Shown here: positions 42,801 through 50,306 of the stretch, piece after piece
Layout of the letters: the number at the start of each line of letters is the position of its first letter
How positions within the stretch are numbered: position 1 is the stretch's first letter
Assembly (NCBI GenBank): GCA_910586215.1
Contig: CAJUGH010000001.1
Location: 124,001 to 188,000, forward strand
Reading direction: 5' to 3'
DNA length: 64,000 bases
Source: an uncultured Acetatifactor sp.
GTDB lineage: Bacteria; Bacillota; Clostridia; Lachnospirales; Lachnospiraceae
The notes under the pieces: model-generated
Database searches by the model: none
Seen by the model: the letters and a program-made list of their open reading frames with translations, nothing else
What the model was told of the DNA's origin: nothing
Position numbers and translations under genes: made by a program

Positions 42801-44559
42801 CCATCAGCTTGATGAAAAGGCTTTTGGTGATGGCGAGTATAAGCAGCCTGGCGATGCTGGATATTCTGACAAGAACCGGGATGATGTGGGTGGCAGGGGC
42901 CCGGCACATCATGAGACCGTCATAGAGGCACCTTTCCAATTAGTCTGTGAGGAAGGCAGTCAGATTGAAGAGTGGGCAAAGCAGCATGATGTGAATTACA
43001 CCAATGCAGAGGCAGAGGTCTATTACAAGGTCTCTTTCTATGATTGGGATCAGAAACTGATAGATCCGGAAGGTATAGTGGACGCCCTGGGACGTCCCTG
43101 GACGAATCCCCAGACTGTCAAGATTGGGGAATCTGCACTAGAGCCGGCCAATCTGCCTGCACGGGAAGGATGGAAATTTACCGGATGGACACCCATTACC
43201 TGGCAGGTAGTCATGAAGGACACGGATGTATATTGGAGTGGAGAACGGGATGATCCAAGTCAGAGATATTGGAAAGTAACTTTCTATGATGAGGATATGA
43301 GCACTGTGATTGCCACCCAAGAGGTTAAGGACGGTGGTGAGGCATTAAGTCCGCAGGTTCCGAATAAGCCGGGAAAGACCTTCCAGGGATGGAGGCGTGT
43401 AGGCAGTGGTGTCTTCGACTTGAAGAATATTACAGAGGATATCAACCTGTTTGCTTATTACTTGAGCGATGGTGAGAATCCTGGCGGTTCCAGCAATCCG
43501 GGAGGTTCCGGCAATCCCGGTGGCTCTGGTAATCCGGGAGGTTCCGGTAATCCTGGTGCCAGCGGATCTCCGAATCCCAGTGGTTCCCCTGGTACAAGCG
43601 GATCTCCGAATCCCAGTGGTTCCCCTGGTACAAGCGGATCCCCGAACCCTTCTGGCTCTCCGGGCACAACCTTGTATGTGCTGACCGTGCAGAACGGCAG
43701 CGGTTCCGGTAATTATGCAGAAGGGGCGCAACCCATTATCATTGCAAACAATCCGGCTAGAGGGCAGGAGTTTAGCCATTGGACCATTTCGCCTGCTGAC
43801 ACCAAGATTGCCAGCACGGCTTTGTCAGCCACTGTGATTACCATGCCTGCAGGTAATGTTACGGTAACGGCCAACTATAAGGCCAGCACTTCTTCCGGCA
43901 GTTCCGGCGGCACAGGAAGTAGCAATACTTCCTCCAGCAACAAGAGGCCCACCAATGTATCTCAGGATGGGGTGACGAACGGCGGTACAACAGTGGTGAT
44001 TGACAAGAACGGACTGTCCAACACAGGGGTGGTGTCTGCTACAGTCAATGGCTCTTCCGATAATTTCACGATCAAGATTACGGAGAGCAGCACAGCTACG
44101 GAGGCAGTACTTAGAGCCTTGCTGGCAGAGTATGGCAACATTGAGAGTATTAAATATTTCCCTATGGATATTTCCTTATACGATTCCACAGGGACCAACA
44201 AGATCACAGATACAACGGGGTTGTCCGTAAGCATTACCCTGCCATTGCCGGATTCCTTGAAGGATTATGCAGGCAATAACAAGGTGGCGGGCGTGGTGAA
44301 TGACAGGCTGGATAAGCTGACACCTAAGTTTACGACCATTTCGGGAGTGCCTTGTATCACCTTCACGGCAGAGCATTTCTCACCCTATGTGATCTATGCA
44401 GATATCAGCAACCTGTCCGCAGGAGGTGCGGATAATACGCCGAAGACAGGAGACGGCATCCATCCCAAGTGGTTCCTGTCCATTGGCCTGGCCTGTGTAT
44501 CCCTTGTGTTGTTCATGAAGAAAGACAGCAGGAGACAGAGAAGGGTGCGTACAGCTTAA
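39898..44559 (+). CDS. Large LRR (BspA-type) surface protein with sortase signal
   Basis: 1553 residues. A basic signal peptide (LGALFLASALVVAAIPTEG) is followed by a long ectodomain with at least two groups of LRR_5 (BspA-like) units such as IGDYAFYGCGNVSSIEL and IGNYAFKDCVNLTNVSLP. Near 1040-1175 are two Listeria-Bacteroides-type beta repeats (GWKFTGWTPITW; PGKTFQGWRRVG). Then comes a Gly/Ser/Pro linker (about 1190-1260), another beta repeat (GQEFSHWTI), a stalk-like domain also found in the next gene, and the signal TPKTG (1514-1518), a membrane span and a basic tail. SrtB should anchor it. The central coding part (41.8-42.8 kb) is clearly AT-richer than its neighbours. BspA-type proteins bind host or bacterial surfaces; the ligand is unknown. 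Confidence 0.9.
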   Translation: MAKDVKKRGKTRKLKRSVRKTLGALFLASALVVAAIPTEGLEAASSAVDTDWGTLKDNWENNPNLDVTASSIPDCTGKTIYTTGDGNFQFAYVPPAGQSSDNRVAVVLGYYKSQTLGEGGTLRIPDTVDAYAKLSSNVGNTEGGRCAVSRNNDFIFYLETAVYDPVYQLGADGQPEKAPDGTLLPPIGQELNVSKSTFKPCTYDTKANWEKATADEESLWYYPKGVIDGVPNGLPERAIGNDHSRIRDARVSYIGNQYLAEGDGGEGTWKVAGNVKYNNRENGIFANASNIVTLVMGKYMVGIGDYAFYGCGNVSSIELQNGLNTIGVGAFANCINMQEAKIAINAQVSIIGDYAFYECRSLRNFTVPVSVSILGNSVFEGCYNLENVEMAKESGDDSREVMLKELGLRVFKGCTKLQSLTFPRSFAQADVDLSIFDGCSSLQYVEASNMNVNFVAGGTSAFATLKQTVPSTFYFKGSKDSELHKTATREQIAYSFYDSTVPDDVYELTIVEGGKKAIYRVDTQDRLVYCDMETGMETVTLPATIGPHKLTSIDSRTFQHNCALTKITIPASITTIEGNAFRGCHRLRSVIFTDPTNLASIGSGAFQTQVDIIHTNGTAWSCPEKDTALTKDPVLYFVGPISYDSTPFTYAMDPNENINNDSQNETYITYYSGWPMNLEVRYNPDTDKNELVNYPTLQNLTSYSTTNYPYLTAENIADMGAAATKYRDANTSYPEGFTDGERQVMKSVLEIELPEGIESVKSGLFKTNEGSEVAPDRGLPKQLTAYSLREVEDEMFDGCKYLTSIALSDATEKIGNYAFKDCVNLTNVSLPATVNKMGVRPFVGCEKLTGVNFNGSPYFSCDNSIVYELSNGNKDKIVQCLEARSDAMVTANETAGITGIYPEAFMYAKNVLSIDLSASTVDTIPEYGFAYTPNLAILTLPRVDTFTTIKANAFKNSAMQNLKVPGKFHQLDEKAFGDGEYKQPGDAGYSDKNRDDVGGRGPAHHETVIEAPFQLVCEEGSQIEEWAKQHDVNYTNAEAEVYYKVSFYDWDQKLIDPEGIVDALGRPWTNPQTVKIGESALEPANLPAREGWKFTGWTPITWQVVMKDTDVYWSGERDDPSQRYWKVTFYDEDMSTVIATQEVKDGGEALSPQVPNKPGKTFQGWRRVGSGVFDLKNITEDINLFAYYLSDGENPGGSSNPGGSGNPGGSGNPGGSGNPGASGSPNPSGSPGTSGSPNPSGSPGTSGSPNPSGSPGTTLYVLTVQNGSGSGNYAEGAQPIIIANNPARGQEFSHWTISPADTKIASTALSATVITMPAGNVTVTANYKASTSSGSSGGTGSSNTSSSNKRPTNVSQDGVTNGGTTVVIDKNGLSNTGVVSATVNGSSDNFTIKITESSTATEAVLRALLAEYGNIESIKYFPMDISLYDSTGTNKITDTTGLSVSITLPLPDSLKDYAGNNKVAGVVNDRLDKLTPKFTTISGVPCITFTAEHFSPYVIYADISNLSAGGADNTPKTGDGIHPKWFLSIGLACVSLVLFMKKDSRRQRRVRTA
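43564..43671 (+). repeat. 36-bp tandem repeats coding a Ser/Pro/Gly linker
   Basis: Two identical 36-bp units (43564-43599, 43600-43635) and a diverged third (43636-43671) encode GSPNPSGSPGTS. Upstream (43480-43563) a run of 18-bp units codes for NPGGSG. Both arrays keep frame and form a flexible cell-wall spanning linker. Confidence 0.9.
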
Positions 44560-44568
44560 AGGTAGAGT

Positions 44569-46896
44569 ATGAGAAAGAGAAAGAAGCTCGTAGGCGTGCT
44601 TATGATAGTGGCATCGCTGATCATTATGCAGCTTCCTGTATCGGAAGCAGATGCAGCATCGTCATCTGCTTCCGATTTTCGGATAGAGGGAAGCACATTA
44701 GTCAAGTACCGGGGCACAGAGAAAAATGTGTCTGTTCCTGATACCGTGAAGACCATTGCCCAGGGGGCCTTTGAGGACGATACCAATGTGGAACTGGTGG
44801 TTCTGCCCAATTCCGTGGAAAGAATTGAATCCTATGCCTTCTGGGGATGTGAGAACCTGGATACCGTGGTGCTTGGAAAAGGACTGTCTGCAGTGGGGGA
44901 CTATGCCTTTGCGGGGTGTTCGGGCCTGAAGCAGATGACCATACCGGCCAGCGTAACATCTATTGGGATCCAGGCCTTCGGGGACTGTGTGAACCTAAAG
45001 GATATCTCCATTCCGCCGGAGACTACAGCTATCCATGAGACAGCCTTTGATGGATGCCGCCAGCTTACGATCCACAGCGAGGCAGGAAGTGCGGCAGAAA
45101 CATATGCAGAAGCTTTCTATGAGAGACTGGAAGAGATGCCGGAATATGAGGATGTGCCGGATTACAACAGGCCTGGGGACGGTACGGACCAGGGACAGGA
45201 GGGGGATAGCCCTTCCGGGACACCCGGACCAGGACAGGATACTTCGGTTCCTATACCGTCACCGTCTCCAGGCAGTGATCCAGGGACAGGACAGACTCCG
45301 ACCCAGGATCCGGAGCAGACACCTGTGCCGGATATTGTCATTCCTACCCCGGAGCCGGATTACAGCAGCGGCCTGGAACTGGGAAGCACAAAGGTGGTGG
45401 GAAACAGTGCGGTAGTTTTTTTGAATCCGGGAAGCACCAATGTGTTGGAGGGTAAGGCATCTGTAGTCTCTTCTGAGGAAGTACCGCCAGTTGCAGATGA
45501 TTACATGGATACTTCCCTGGTCGAAGGGATTGCCAAATATGCCATAGTGGATCAGTCCGTGGTGGCTGACCAGGCATTTTACAGGAGCAGGGAACTGACG
45601 GATGTGGTGTTGCCTGATGGCATCCGGGAGATCGGGCAGTTTTCCTTCGCACGCAGCAGCCTGGAATCCATGGTGATCCCTCAGGGAGTGGAGAAGATAT
45701 CTTATGGTGCCTTCTACCACTGCGACAGCCTGGGGGAGGTTTCCCTGCCGGATTCCGTGTATAATGTGGAACCGAAAGCTTTTGACCATACGGCCTGGCT
45801 GGATTCGTTCCTAAGGGGAGAGGATGCCGGGCAGGAACAGGAAGAGGGATCGGAATATCTGGTCAGCGGTGGCGTGCTGGTGGCTTACCGGGGGATGGGC
45901 CGCGAAGCCGTACTTCCGGAGGGAGTACGGGTGATCGCGGCAGAAGTATTCCGTGGACATGAGGAACTTGAGAGCCTGGTGCTGCCAGGCAGTGTCAGGG
46001 TAATAGGGGAAGGGGCTTTTGAAGATTGTACAGGCCTGAAGAGGATCGTGCTGAATGATGGCCTGGAACAGATAAAGGACCGGGCCTTCTGTAACTGCCA
46101 GAGTGCGGAGACAGTGTCTGTACCTGCTTCTGTGAAGGAACAGGGGCTACGTGCTTTTGACGGGGTGAATGTGGATTATATGGGGGAGGTGCCAGAGGAA
46201 ACCTATGAGGATTCTGCCACACGGCTCTCCAATGAAGCATACAGGATACCTGCAGGTGGGGATGGGAACCAGGAGACAGGCGGGGTGACTGTAAGTGGTG
46301 TGGAAGGCGCCTTTGCCAGTCTGGCGGGCGCAAGCCGCAGTTATACCCTGCGGATTACCCAGGCCCAGTCAGCGGAACGGATGGAGAGGGCATGCAGGCG
46401 TGCTTTCCAGAGTGATATGCCCCAGGATATGGCAGTGTATGAGATGCAGTTGTCGGACAGCAGTGGTATTCCCCTGGCTAAGCTGGGACATCAGACGCTG
46501 ACAGTGGCACTGCCCCTGCCGGAACACCTTCAGGGCAGGAACATCTGCCTGTTTACATTGGACCGGAACGGACAGCTTGAGGTATTGCCTGCAGACCGGG
46601 TGCGTATAAACGGCCAGGATGCCATCTGGTTTGAGACCAATAAGGTTGCCGTGATCGGCATCTACGGCACCGGGGAGGCAGACCAGGAGGAAGACCTCCT
46701 GGAAGTTACCATGGATACGGTGCGCATGAGCGCAGGACCTGGAGCGGGCCAGGAGCAGGAGCGCAGCAGGGCCTATCTGGTATTGTTCCAGTGGTGTGCG
46801 GCTGGTGCGGCATTGCTGGCGGGTATTGGATTGCTGCTTCCTGGAGGCAGGAAGAGACGCAAGTATGGAAGTGTGAAAGGCGAAAAGAAAATCTAA
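44569..46896 (+). CDS. Second LRR surface protein with C-terminal membrane anchor
   Basis: 775 residues. A signal peptide (VGVLMIVASLIIMQLPVSEA) is followed by LRR_5 units (RIESYAFWGCENLDTVVLG), a Pro/Gly/Thr linker near 200-260 and a second LRR group that includes VLVAYRGMGREAVLPEGVR and YRSRELTDVVLPDGIR. A stalk-like domain (about 570-710, with VALPLPEHLQ) resembles the one in the preceding protein, where VSITLPLPDSLK is the matching block. The C-terminus has a single membrane span (VLFQWCAAGAALLAGIGLLL) and a basic tail, but no LPxTG or NPxTG-like motif, so it is probably held in the membrane. It starts ten bases after the first LRR gene and belongs to the sortase operon. Confidence 0.85.
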   Translation: MRKRKKLVGVLMIVASLIIMQLPVSEADAASSSASDFRIEGSTLVKYRGTEKNVSVPDTVKTIAQGAFEDDTNVELVVLPNSVERIESYAFWGCENLDTVVLGKGLSAVGDYAFAGCSGLKQMTIPASVTSIGIQAFGDCVNLKDISIPPETTAIHETAFDGCRQLTIHSEAGSAAETYAEAFYERLEEMPEYEDVPDYNRPGDGTDQGQEGDSPSGTPGPGQDTSVPIPSPSPGSDPGTGQTPTQDPEQTPVPDIVIPTPEPDYSSGLELGSTKVVGNSAVVFLNPGSTNVLEGKASVVSSEEVPPVADDYMDTSLVEGIAKYAIVDQSVVADQAFYRSRELTDVVLPDGIREIGQFSFARSSLESMVIPQGVEKISYGAFYHCDSLGEVSLPDSVYNVEPKAFDHTAWLDSFLRGEDAGQEQEEGSEYLVSGGVLVAYRGMGREAVLPEGVRVIAAEVFRGHEELESLVLPGSVRVIGEGAFEDCTGLKRIVLNDGLEQIKDRAFCNCQSAETVSVPASVKEQGLRAFDGVNVDYMGEVPEETYEDSATRLSNEAYRIPAGGDGNQETGGVTVSGVEGAFASLAGASRSYTLRITQAQSAERMERACRRAFQSDMPQDMAVYEMQLSDSSGIPLAKLGHQTLTVALPLPEHLQGRNICLFTLDRNGQLEVLPADRVRINGQDAIWFETNKVAVIGIYGTGEADQEEDLLEVTMDTVRMSAGPGAGQEQERSRAYLVLFQWCAAGAALLAGIGLLLPGGRKRRKYGSVKGEKKI

Positions 46897-46910
46897 GTCA
46901 TCGTGTATCC

Positions 46911-46943
46911 GTTGCTGTGAACGGCATGGCCGAGAACAGTAAC
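46911..46943 (+). repeat. Dispersed intergenic repeat, long (33-bp) variant
   Basis: Starts GTTGCTGTGAACGGC and ends GAACAGTAAC, with an AACGGCATGGCCG core. It matches the inverted copy at 38651-38683 at 29 of 33 positions and the 24-bp copies at both ends. It lies right after the LRR2 stop. Confidence 0.72.
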
Positions 46944-46955
46944 ACGAAATCTGCG

Positions 46956-47001
46956 CCCCGGCATACAATAGGGTAAAATATATGCCGGGGTGTTTCTTTT
47001 T
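46956..47001 (+). terminator. Terminator of the sortase-LRR operon
   Basis: CCCCGGCATA (46956-46965) and TATGCCGGGG (46981-46990) form a perfect 10-bp stem around a 15-nt loop, followed by TGTTTCTTTTT. It ends one base before the ATG of the subtilase gene. Confidence 0.75.
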
Positions 47002-47910
47002 ATGCAGAGGGTGAGGGAGCAGGTGGAGATAGCCGGGGGGGAGCAGGGCCTGGACGGAAGCGGTGTGACGGTAGCCGTCCTGGATACAGGTGCATGCAGC
47101 CACAGGGATCTGCAGGGAAGGATCCTTGACTTCCAGGATTTCGTGGGTGACAGGGGACTGCTCTACGATGATAATGGTCATGGAACCCATGTCTGTGGGA
47201 TCCTATGTGGAAGTGGTGTGCTCTCCGAAGGGAAATACCGCGGTATGGCACCAGGCGCGAGCCTGCTGGTGGGAAAGGTCTTAGACAGAAGAGGGGACGG
47301 TTCAACGGAGGCCATGCTGGAAGGACTGGACTGGGTACTTCAGACCCGGGAGAGATTCCGGACGCGGATCCTGAACATCTCCGTGGGGATAGGGAACCTG
47401 GCAGAGCCTGCCAAGGAGAGGGCTTTGCAGGAGAAGATCAACCAGGTCTGGGACAGTGGGATCCTGGTGGTATGTGCGGCGGGGAACAAGGGACCGGGGG
47501 ATGGCACCATATCTTCCGTGGGAGGCAGCAGCCTGGTAGTGACGGTGGGATGCCATGACGGCAGCTACAAGGCCGGAACCCCGGGCAGGTGTGAAACATA
47601 TTCTGGCAGGGGATTCTATGGGAGTGCAGTGCGCAAGCCGGATCTGGTGGCACCAGGGACGGATATTGTGTCCTGCAACGTGAACTTCTACAGGCTGGGA
47701 GGGCGGGTGCGGAACGCTTATGCGGCCAAGAGCGGGACTTCCATGGCTACCCCCATCGTGTCGGGTGCGGCAGCCCTGGCCCTGCAGAAATATCCGGAGT
47801 GGGATAACGCCAGGTGCAAACAGGAATTACAGTACTCTGCTGTAGACCTTGGATTACCCTGGAACCAGCAGGGGTGGGGAATGGTGAATGTGAGACGGCT
47901 GCTGGGATAA
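47002..47910 (+). CDS. S8-family serine peptidase (subtilase), no signal peptide
   Basis: 302 residues, a bare subtilisin-like catalytic domain. The catalytic triad is visible: Asp in VTVAVLDTG, His in DNGHGTHVCGIL, and Ser in SGTSMATPIVSGAAAL; the oxyanion-hole Asn lies in VVCAAGNKGPGDG. There is neither signal peptide nor pro-domain, as in intracellular subtilisins, and the N-terminus is short (QRVREQVEIAGGEQGL). Start: ATG 47002 sits just after the T-run of the terminator; GTG 46990 would place the start inside the hairpin. No promoter is evident, so it may depend on read-through of the sortase operon. Intracellular subtilases clear damaged or regulatory proteins; its target here is unknown. 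Confidence 0.87.
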   Translation: MQRVREQVEIAGGEQGLDGSGVTVAVLDTGACSHRDLQGRILDFQDFVGDRGLLYDDNGHGTHVCGILCGSGVLSEGKYRGMAPGASLLVGKVLDRRGDGSTEAMLEGLDWVLQTRERFRTRILNISVGIGNLAEPAKERALQEKINQVWDSGILVVCAAGNKGPGDGTISSVGGSSLVVTVGCHDGSYKAGTPGRCETYSGRGFYGSAVRKPDLVAPGTDIVSCNVNFYRLGGRVRNAYAAKSGTSMATPIVSGAAALALQKYPEWDNARCKQELQYSAVDLGLPWNQQGWGMVNVRRLLG

Positions 47911-47957
47911 GTGTAATGGAATTTCTGAAATGTATTTATAACTTTTTTACAGATTGC

Positions 47958-47986
47958 TTGACATACCCACCTGGATTGTATACAAT
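47958..47986 (+). promoter_or_regulatory. Promoter with palindromic operator for the synthase-GntR-icd operon
   Basis: A textbook promoter: TTGACA (47958-47963), a 17-nt spacer and TACAAT (47981-47986). The last 12 bases, 47975-47986, are a perfect palindrome ATTGTATACAAT, which covers the -10 box. GntR-family (FCD group) operators often contain a GTATAC core, and a GntR gene is second in this operon. Confidence 0.8.
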
Positions 47987-48042
47987 GATACAGGCCGAAC
48001 AATAACAGATCTTTTGTCTGAAGCACACAGGGAGGTGTAAGC

Positions 48043-49461
48043 ATGATGCAGAACGGGACATTCCAGAATCGCCCGGTTTCCATGAACCAGAAGAACAACC
48101 TGCTGGAAATAGAGGAGCATATGTACATATTGGATGATGTGGAGAAGCCAAATGTATTCCGAAATATGTTCCCTTACTCGGAGATTCCGAAGATTCCCTT
48201 TAACGACAGGATCGTGCCTCACAATATGCCCAGGGAGATCTGGATTACGGATACCACTTTCCGGGATGGCCAGCAGTCCAGGGCACCCTACTCCACGGAG
48301 CAGATTGTCACCATATTTGATTACCTGCACAGACTGGGAGGGCCAAACGGCATGATCCGTGCCAGCGAATTCTTCCTGTACAGCAAGAAGGACCGGGATG
48401 CCGTGTATAAATGCATGGAGCGGGGCTATGCCTTTCCCGAGGTCACAAGCTGGATCAGGGCAAGCAGGGAAGACTTCAAGCTGGTGAAGGAGATCGGTAT
48501 GAAGGAGACAGGGATCCTGGTGAGTTGCTCCGATTACCATATTTTTTTGAAATTGAAGATGACAAGGCGCCAGGCTATGGATCATTACCTGAGCGTGATC
48601 CGGGAATGCCTGGAGGAAGGGATCAGCCCCAGGTGCCACCTGGAGGATATCACCAGGGCAGATATCTATGGGTATGTGGTGCCCTTCTGCCTGGAACTGA
48701 TGAAGCTTATGGAGGAGTATGGGATTCCGATTAAGGTTAGGGCCTGCGATACCATGGGATATGGGGTGAACTATCCGGGGGCCGTGATTCCCAGAAGTGT
48801 ACAGGGGATCATTTATGCCATTCATACCCATGCAGGAGTGCCCCACAGCTTGATCGAATGGCATGGACACAATGATTTCTATAAGGCAGTGTCCAATTCC
48901 ACTACGGCCTGGCTCTATGGCTGTTCCGGTGTCAATACATCCCTGTTCGGCATTGGGGAGAGAACAGGCAACACGCCACTGGAAGCCATGGTATTCGAGT
49001 ACGCCCAGCTGAAGGGTGACTTGAACGGCATGGATACCACGGTGATCACGGAACTGGCAGAATATTACGAGAAGGAGATCGGGTATCACATCCCTCCCAG
49101 GACGCCTTTCGTGGGAAAGAATTTCAATGTGACAAGGGCGGGAATCCATGCGGACGGTCTGCTGAAAAACGAAGAGATCTACAATATATTTGACACGGAG
49201 AAATTCCTGCGAAGACCGGTGTTGTGTGCCATATCCAATACTTCCGGCCTGGCCGGGATCGCCCATTTCCTGAATACTTATTATGGACTCCAGGGGGCAG
49301 ACCAGCTGGACAAGGCATCAGAACTGGTTAGGGAAGTGAAGGAGTGGGTAGATGGGGAATATGCCCAGGGCCGTGTAACGGTGATGACAGATGAGGAGAT
49401 CGTGGCCTGTGTGGGCCGGGTCTGTGAGGAGAAGGGGATCCATGTCCCCGGTATTTCCTAA
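48043..49461 (+). CDS. HMGL-like acyltransferase: citrate (Re)-, homocitrate- or isopropylmalate-synthase family
   Basis: 472 residues of the pyruvate-carboxyltransferase (HMGL-like) TIM-barrel family. The catalytic opening is ITDTTFRDGQQSRAPYS, the metal-binding His pair is in WHGHNDFYKAV, and GVNTSLFGIGERTGNTPLEA follows. A leading segment of about 55 residues precedes the barrel, and the C-terminal 130 residues are a helical part without the regulatory domain of LeuA. The neighbours are a GntR regulator and isocitrate dehydrogenase, which suits a Re-citrate synthase feeding the oxidative branch to 2-oxoglutarate and glutamate; a citrate synthase of the usual type is absent from the window. 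The choice between citrate, homocitrate and citramalate activity is inference. ATG start with GGAGGTG about six bases upstream. Confidence 0.8.
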   Translation: MMQNGTFQNRPVSMNQKNNLLEIEEHMYILDDVEKPNVFRNMFPYSEIPKIPFNDRIVPHNMPREIWITDTTFRDGQQSRAPYSTEQIVTIFDYLHRLGGPNGMIRASEFFLYSKKDRDAVYKCMERGYAFPEVTSWIRASREDFKLVKEIGMKETGILVSCSDYHIFLKLKMTRRQAMDHYLSVIRECLEEGISPRCHLEDITRADIYGYVVPFCLELMKLMEEYGIPIKVRACDTMGYGVNYPGAVIPRSVQGIIYAIHTHAGVPHSLIEWHGHNDFYKAVSNSTTAWLYGCSGVNTSLFGIGERTGNTPLEAMVFEYAQLKGDLNGMDTTVITELAEYYEKEIGYHIPPRTPFVGKNFNVTRAGIHADGLLKNEEIYNIFDTEKFLRRPVLCAISNTSGLAGIAHFLNTYYGLQGADQLDKASELVREVKEWVDGEYAQGRVTVMTDEEIVACVGRVCEEKGIHVPGIS

Positions 49462-49569
49462 CGGAGTATCGGATGGCCATGACCGTGTCTGGCCGGTTTG
49501 CTGCGTGACAGTGTTGCCACCGGGGATGAGGCATGCTGAAAGCGGGAAGGGGAGGAGACAGAGAACGAG

Positions 49570-50280
49570 ATGAACCATTTTGATGTGAAGCAGGAGGTTA
49601 CGGATAAGTATTCCCTGCGGGGCCGTGTGTTCAACAAGTTGCGGGAGGATATCCTGGGTGGGAAATATGAAGACCACGAAGAACTGAAGGAAGCAGCCAT
49701 TGGAGAAGAGATGGGGGTGAGCCGTACCCCGGTGCGGGAGGCTTTTCGTCAGCTTGAACTGGAAGGGCTGATCCAGATTATTCCCAACAAAGGGGCATAC
49801 GTGACAGGCATCACGGAAAAGGATGTGAAGGACATCTATATGATCCGGTCCCTGCTGGAGGGGTTGTGTGCACGCTGGGCCACGGAACATATCACCCCGG
49901 AACAGATGGACGAGATGGAAGAGAACGTCTATCTGGCAGAATTCCATGCAGGGAAGGGGCACCTGGACCAACTGGCACAGCTGGATAACCGGTTCCATGA
50001 TATCCTGTATGAGGCGTGTGACAGCAAGATCCTGGAACACCAGTTGAAGGCTTTCCATCAGTATGTGCTGCGGGTGCGCAAGAAGACCCTGGCCAGCGTG
50101 AACCGGGGGCCTAAGTCCAATGAGGAGCACAAGCAGATCCTGGAGGCCATCAAGGCCGGGGACGCCGACCTGGCAGAGGACCTGGCCAACAGACATATGA
50201 TAAATGCCTATGAGAATATGGTGAAAAGCGGCCTGCATGAGGCATACCTGCGGTATGAGGCCCAGGCGGCACAGGACTAG
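49570..50280 (+). CDS. GntR-family regulator, FCD type
   Basis: 236 residues. A winged-helix DNA-binding domain fills the first 85 (VFNKLREDILGGKY, IGEEMGVSRTPVREAFRQLELEGLI), then an FCD ligand-binding domain (VKDIYMIRSLLEGLCARWA; QLDNRFHDILYEACDSKIL; NEEHKQILEAIKAGDADLAEDLANRHM) with the Asp and three His usual for a metal and carboxylate effector. Such regulators sense small organic acids. Being inside the synthase-icd operon it probably controls that promoter through ATTGTATACAAT at 47975-47986; the effector may be citrate, isocitrate or 2-oxoglutarate (inference). It starts with ATG 108 bases after the synthase gene. Confidence 0.88.
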   Translation: MNHFDVKQEVTDKYSLRGRVFNKLREDILGGKYEDHEELKEAAIGEEMGVSRTPVREAFRQLELEGLIQIIPNKGAYVTGITEKDVKDIYMIRSLLEGLCARWATEHITPEQMDEMEENVYLAEFHAGKGHLDQLAQLDNRFHDILYEACDSKILEHQLKAFHQYVLRVRKKTLASVNRGPKSNEEHKQILEAIKAGDADLAEDLANRHMINAYENMVKSGLHEAYLRYEAQAAQD

Positions 50281-50306
50281 TTGAAAAAACAGAAGGAGGC
50301 AAGACC

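Noticed and set aside
43480..43671. CRISPR-like array of regular repeats
   Set aside because: The units are tandem without spacers, in frame with the LRR gene and encode a Ser/Pro/Gly linker.
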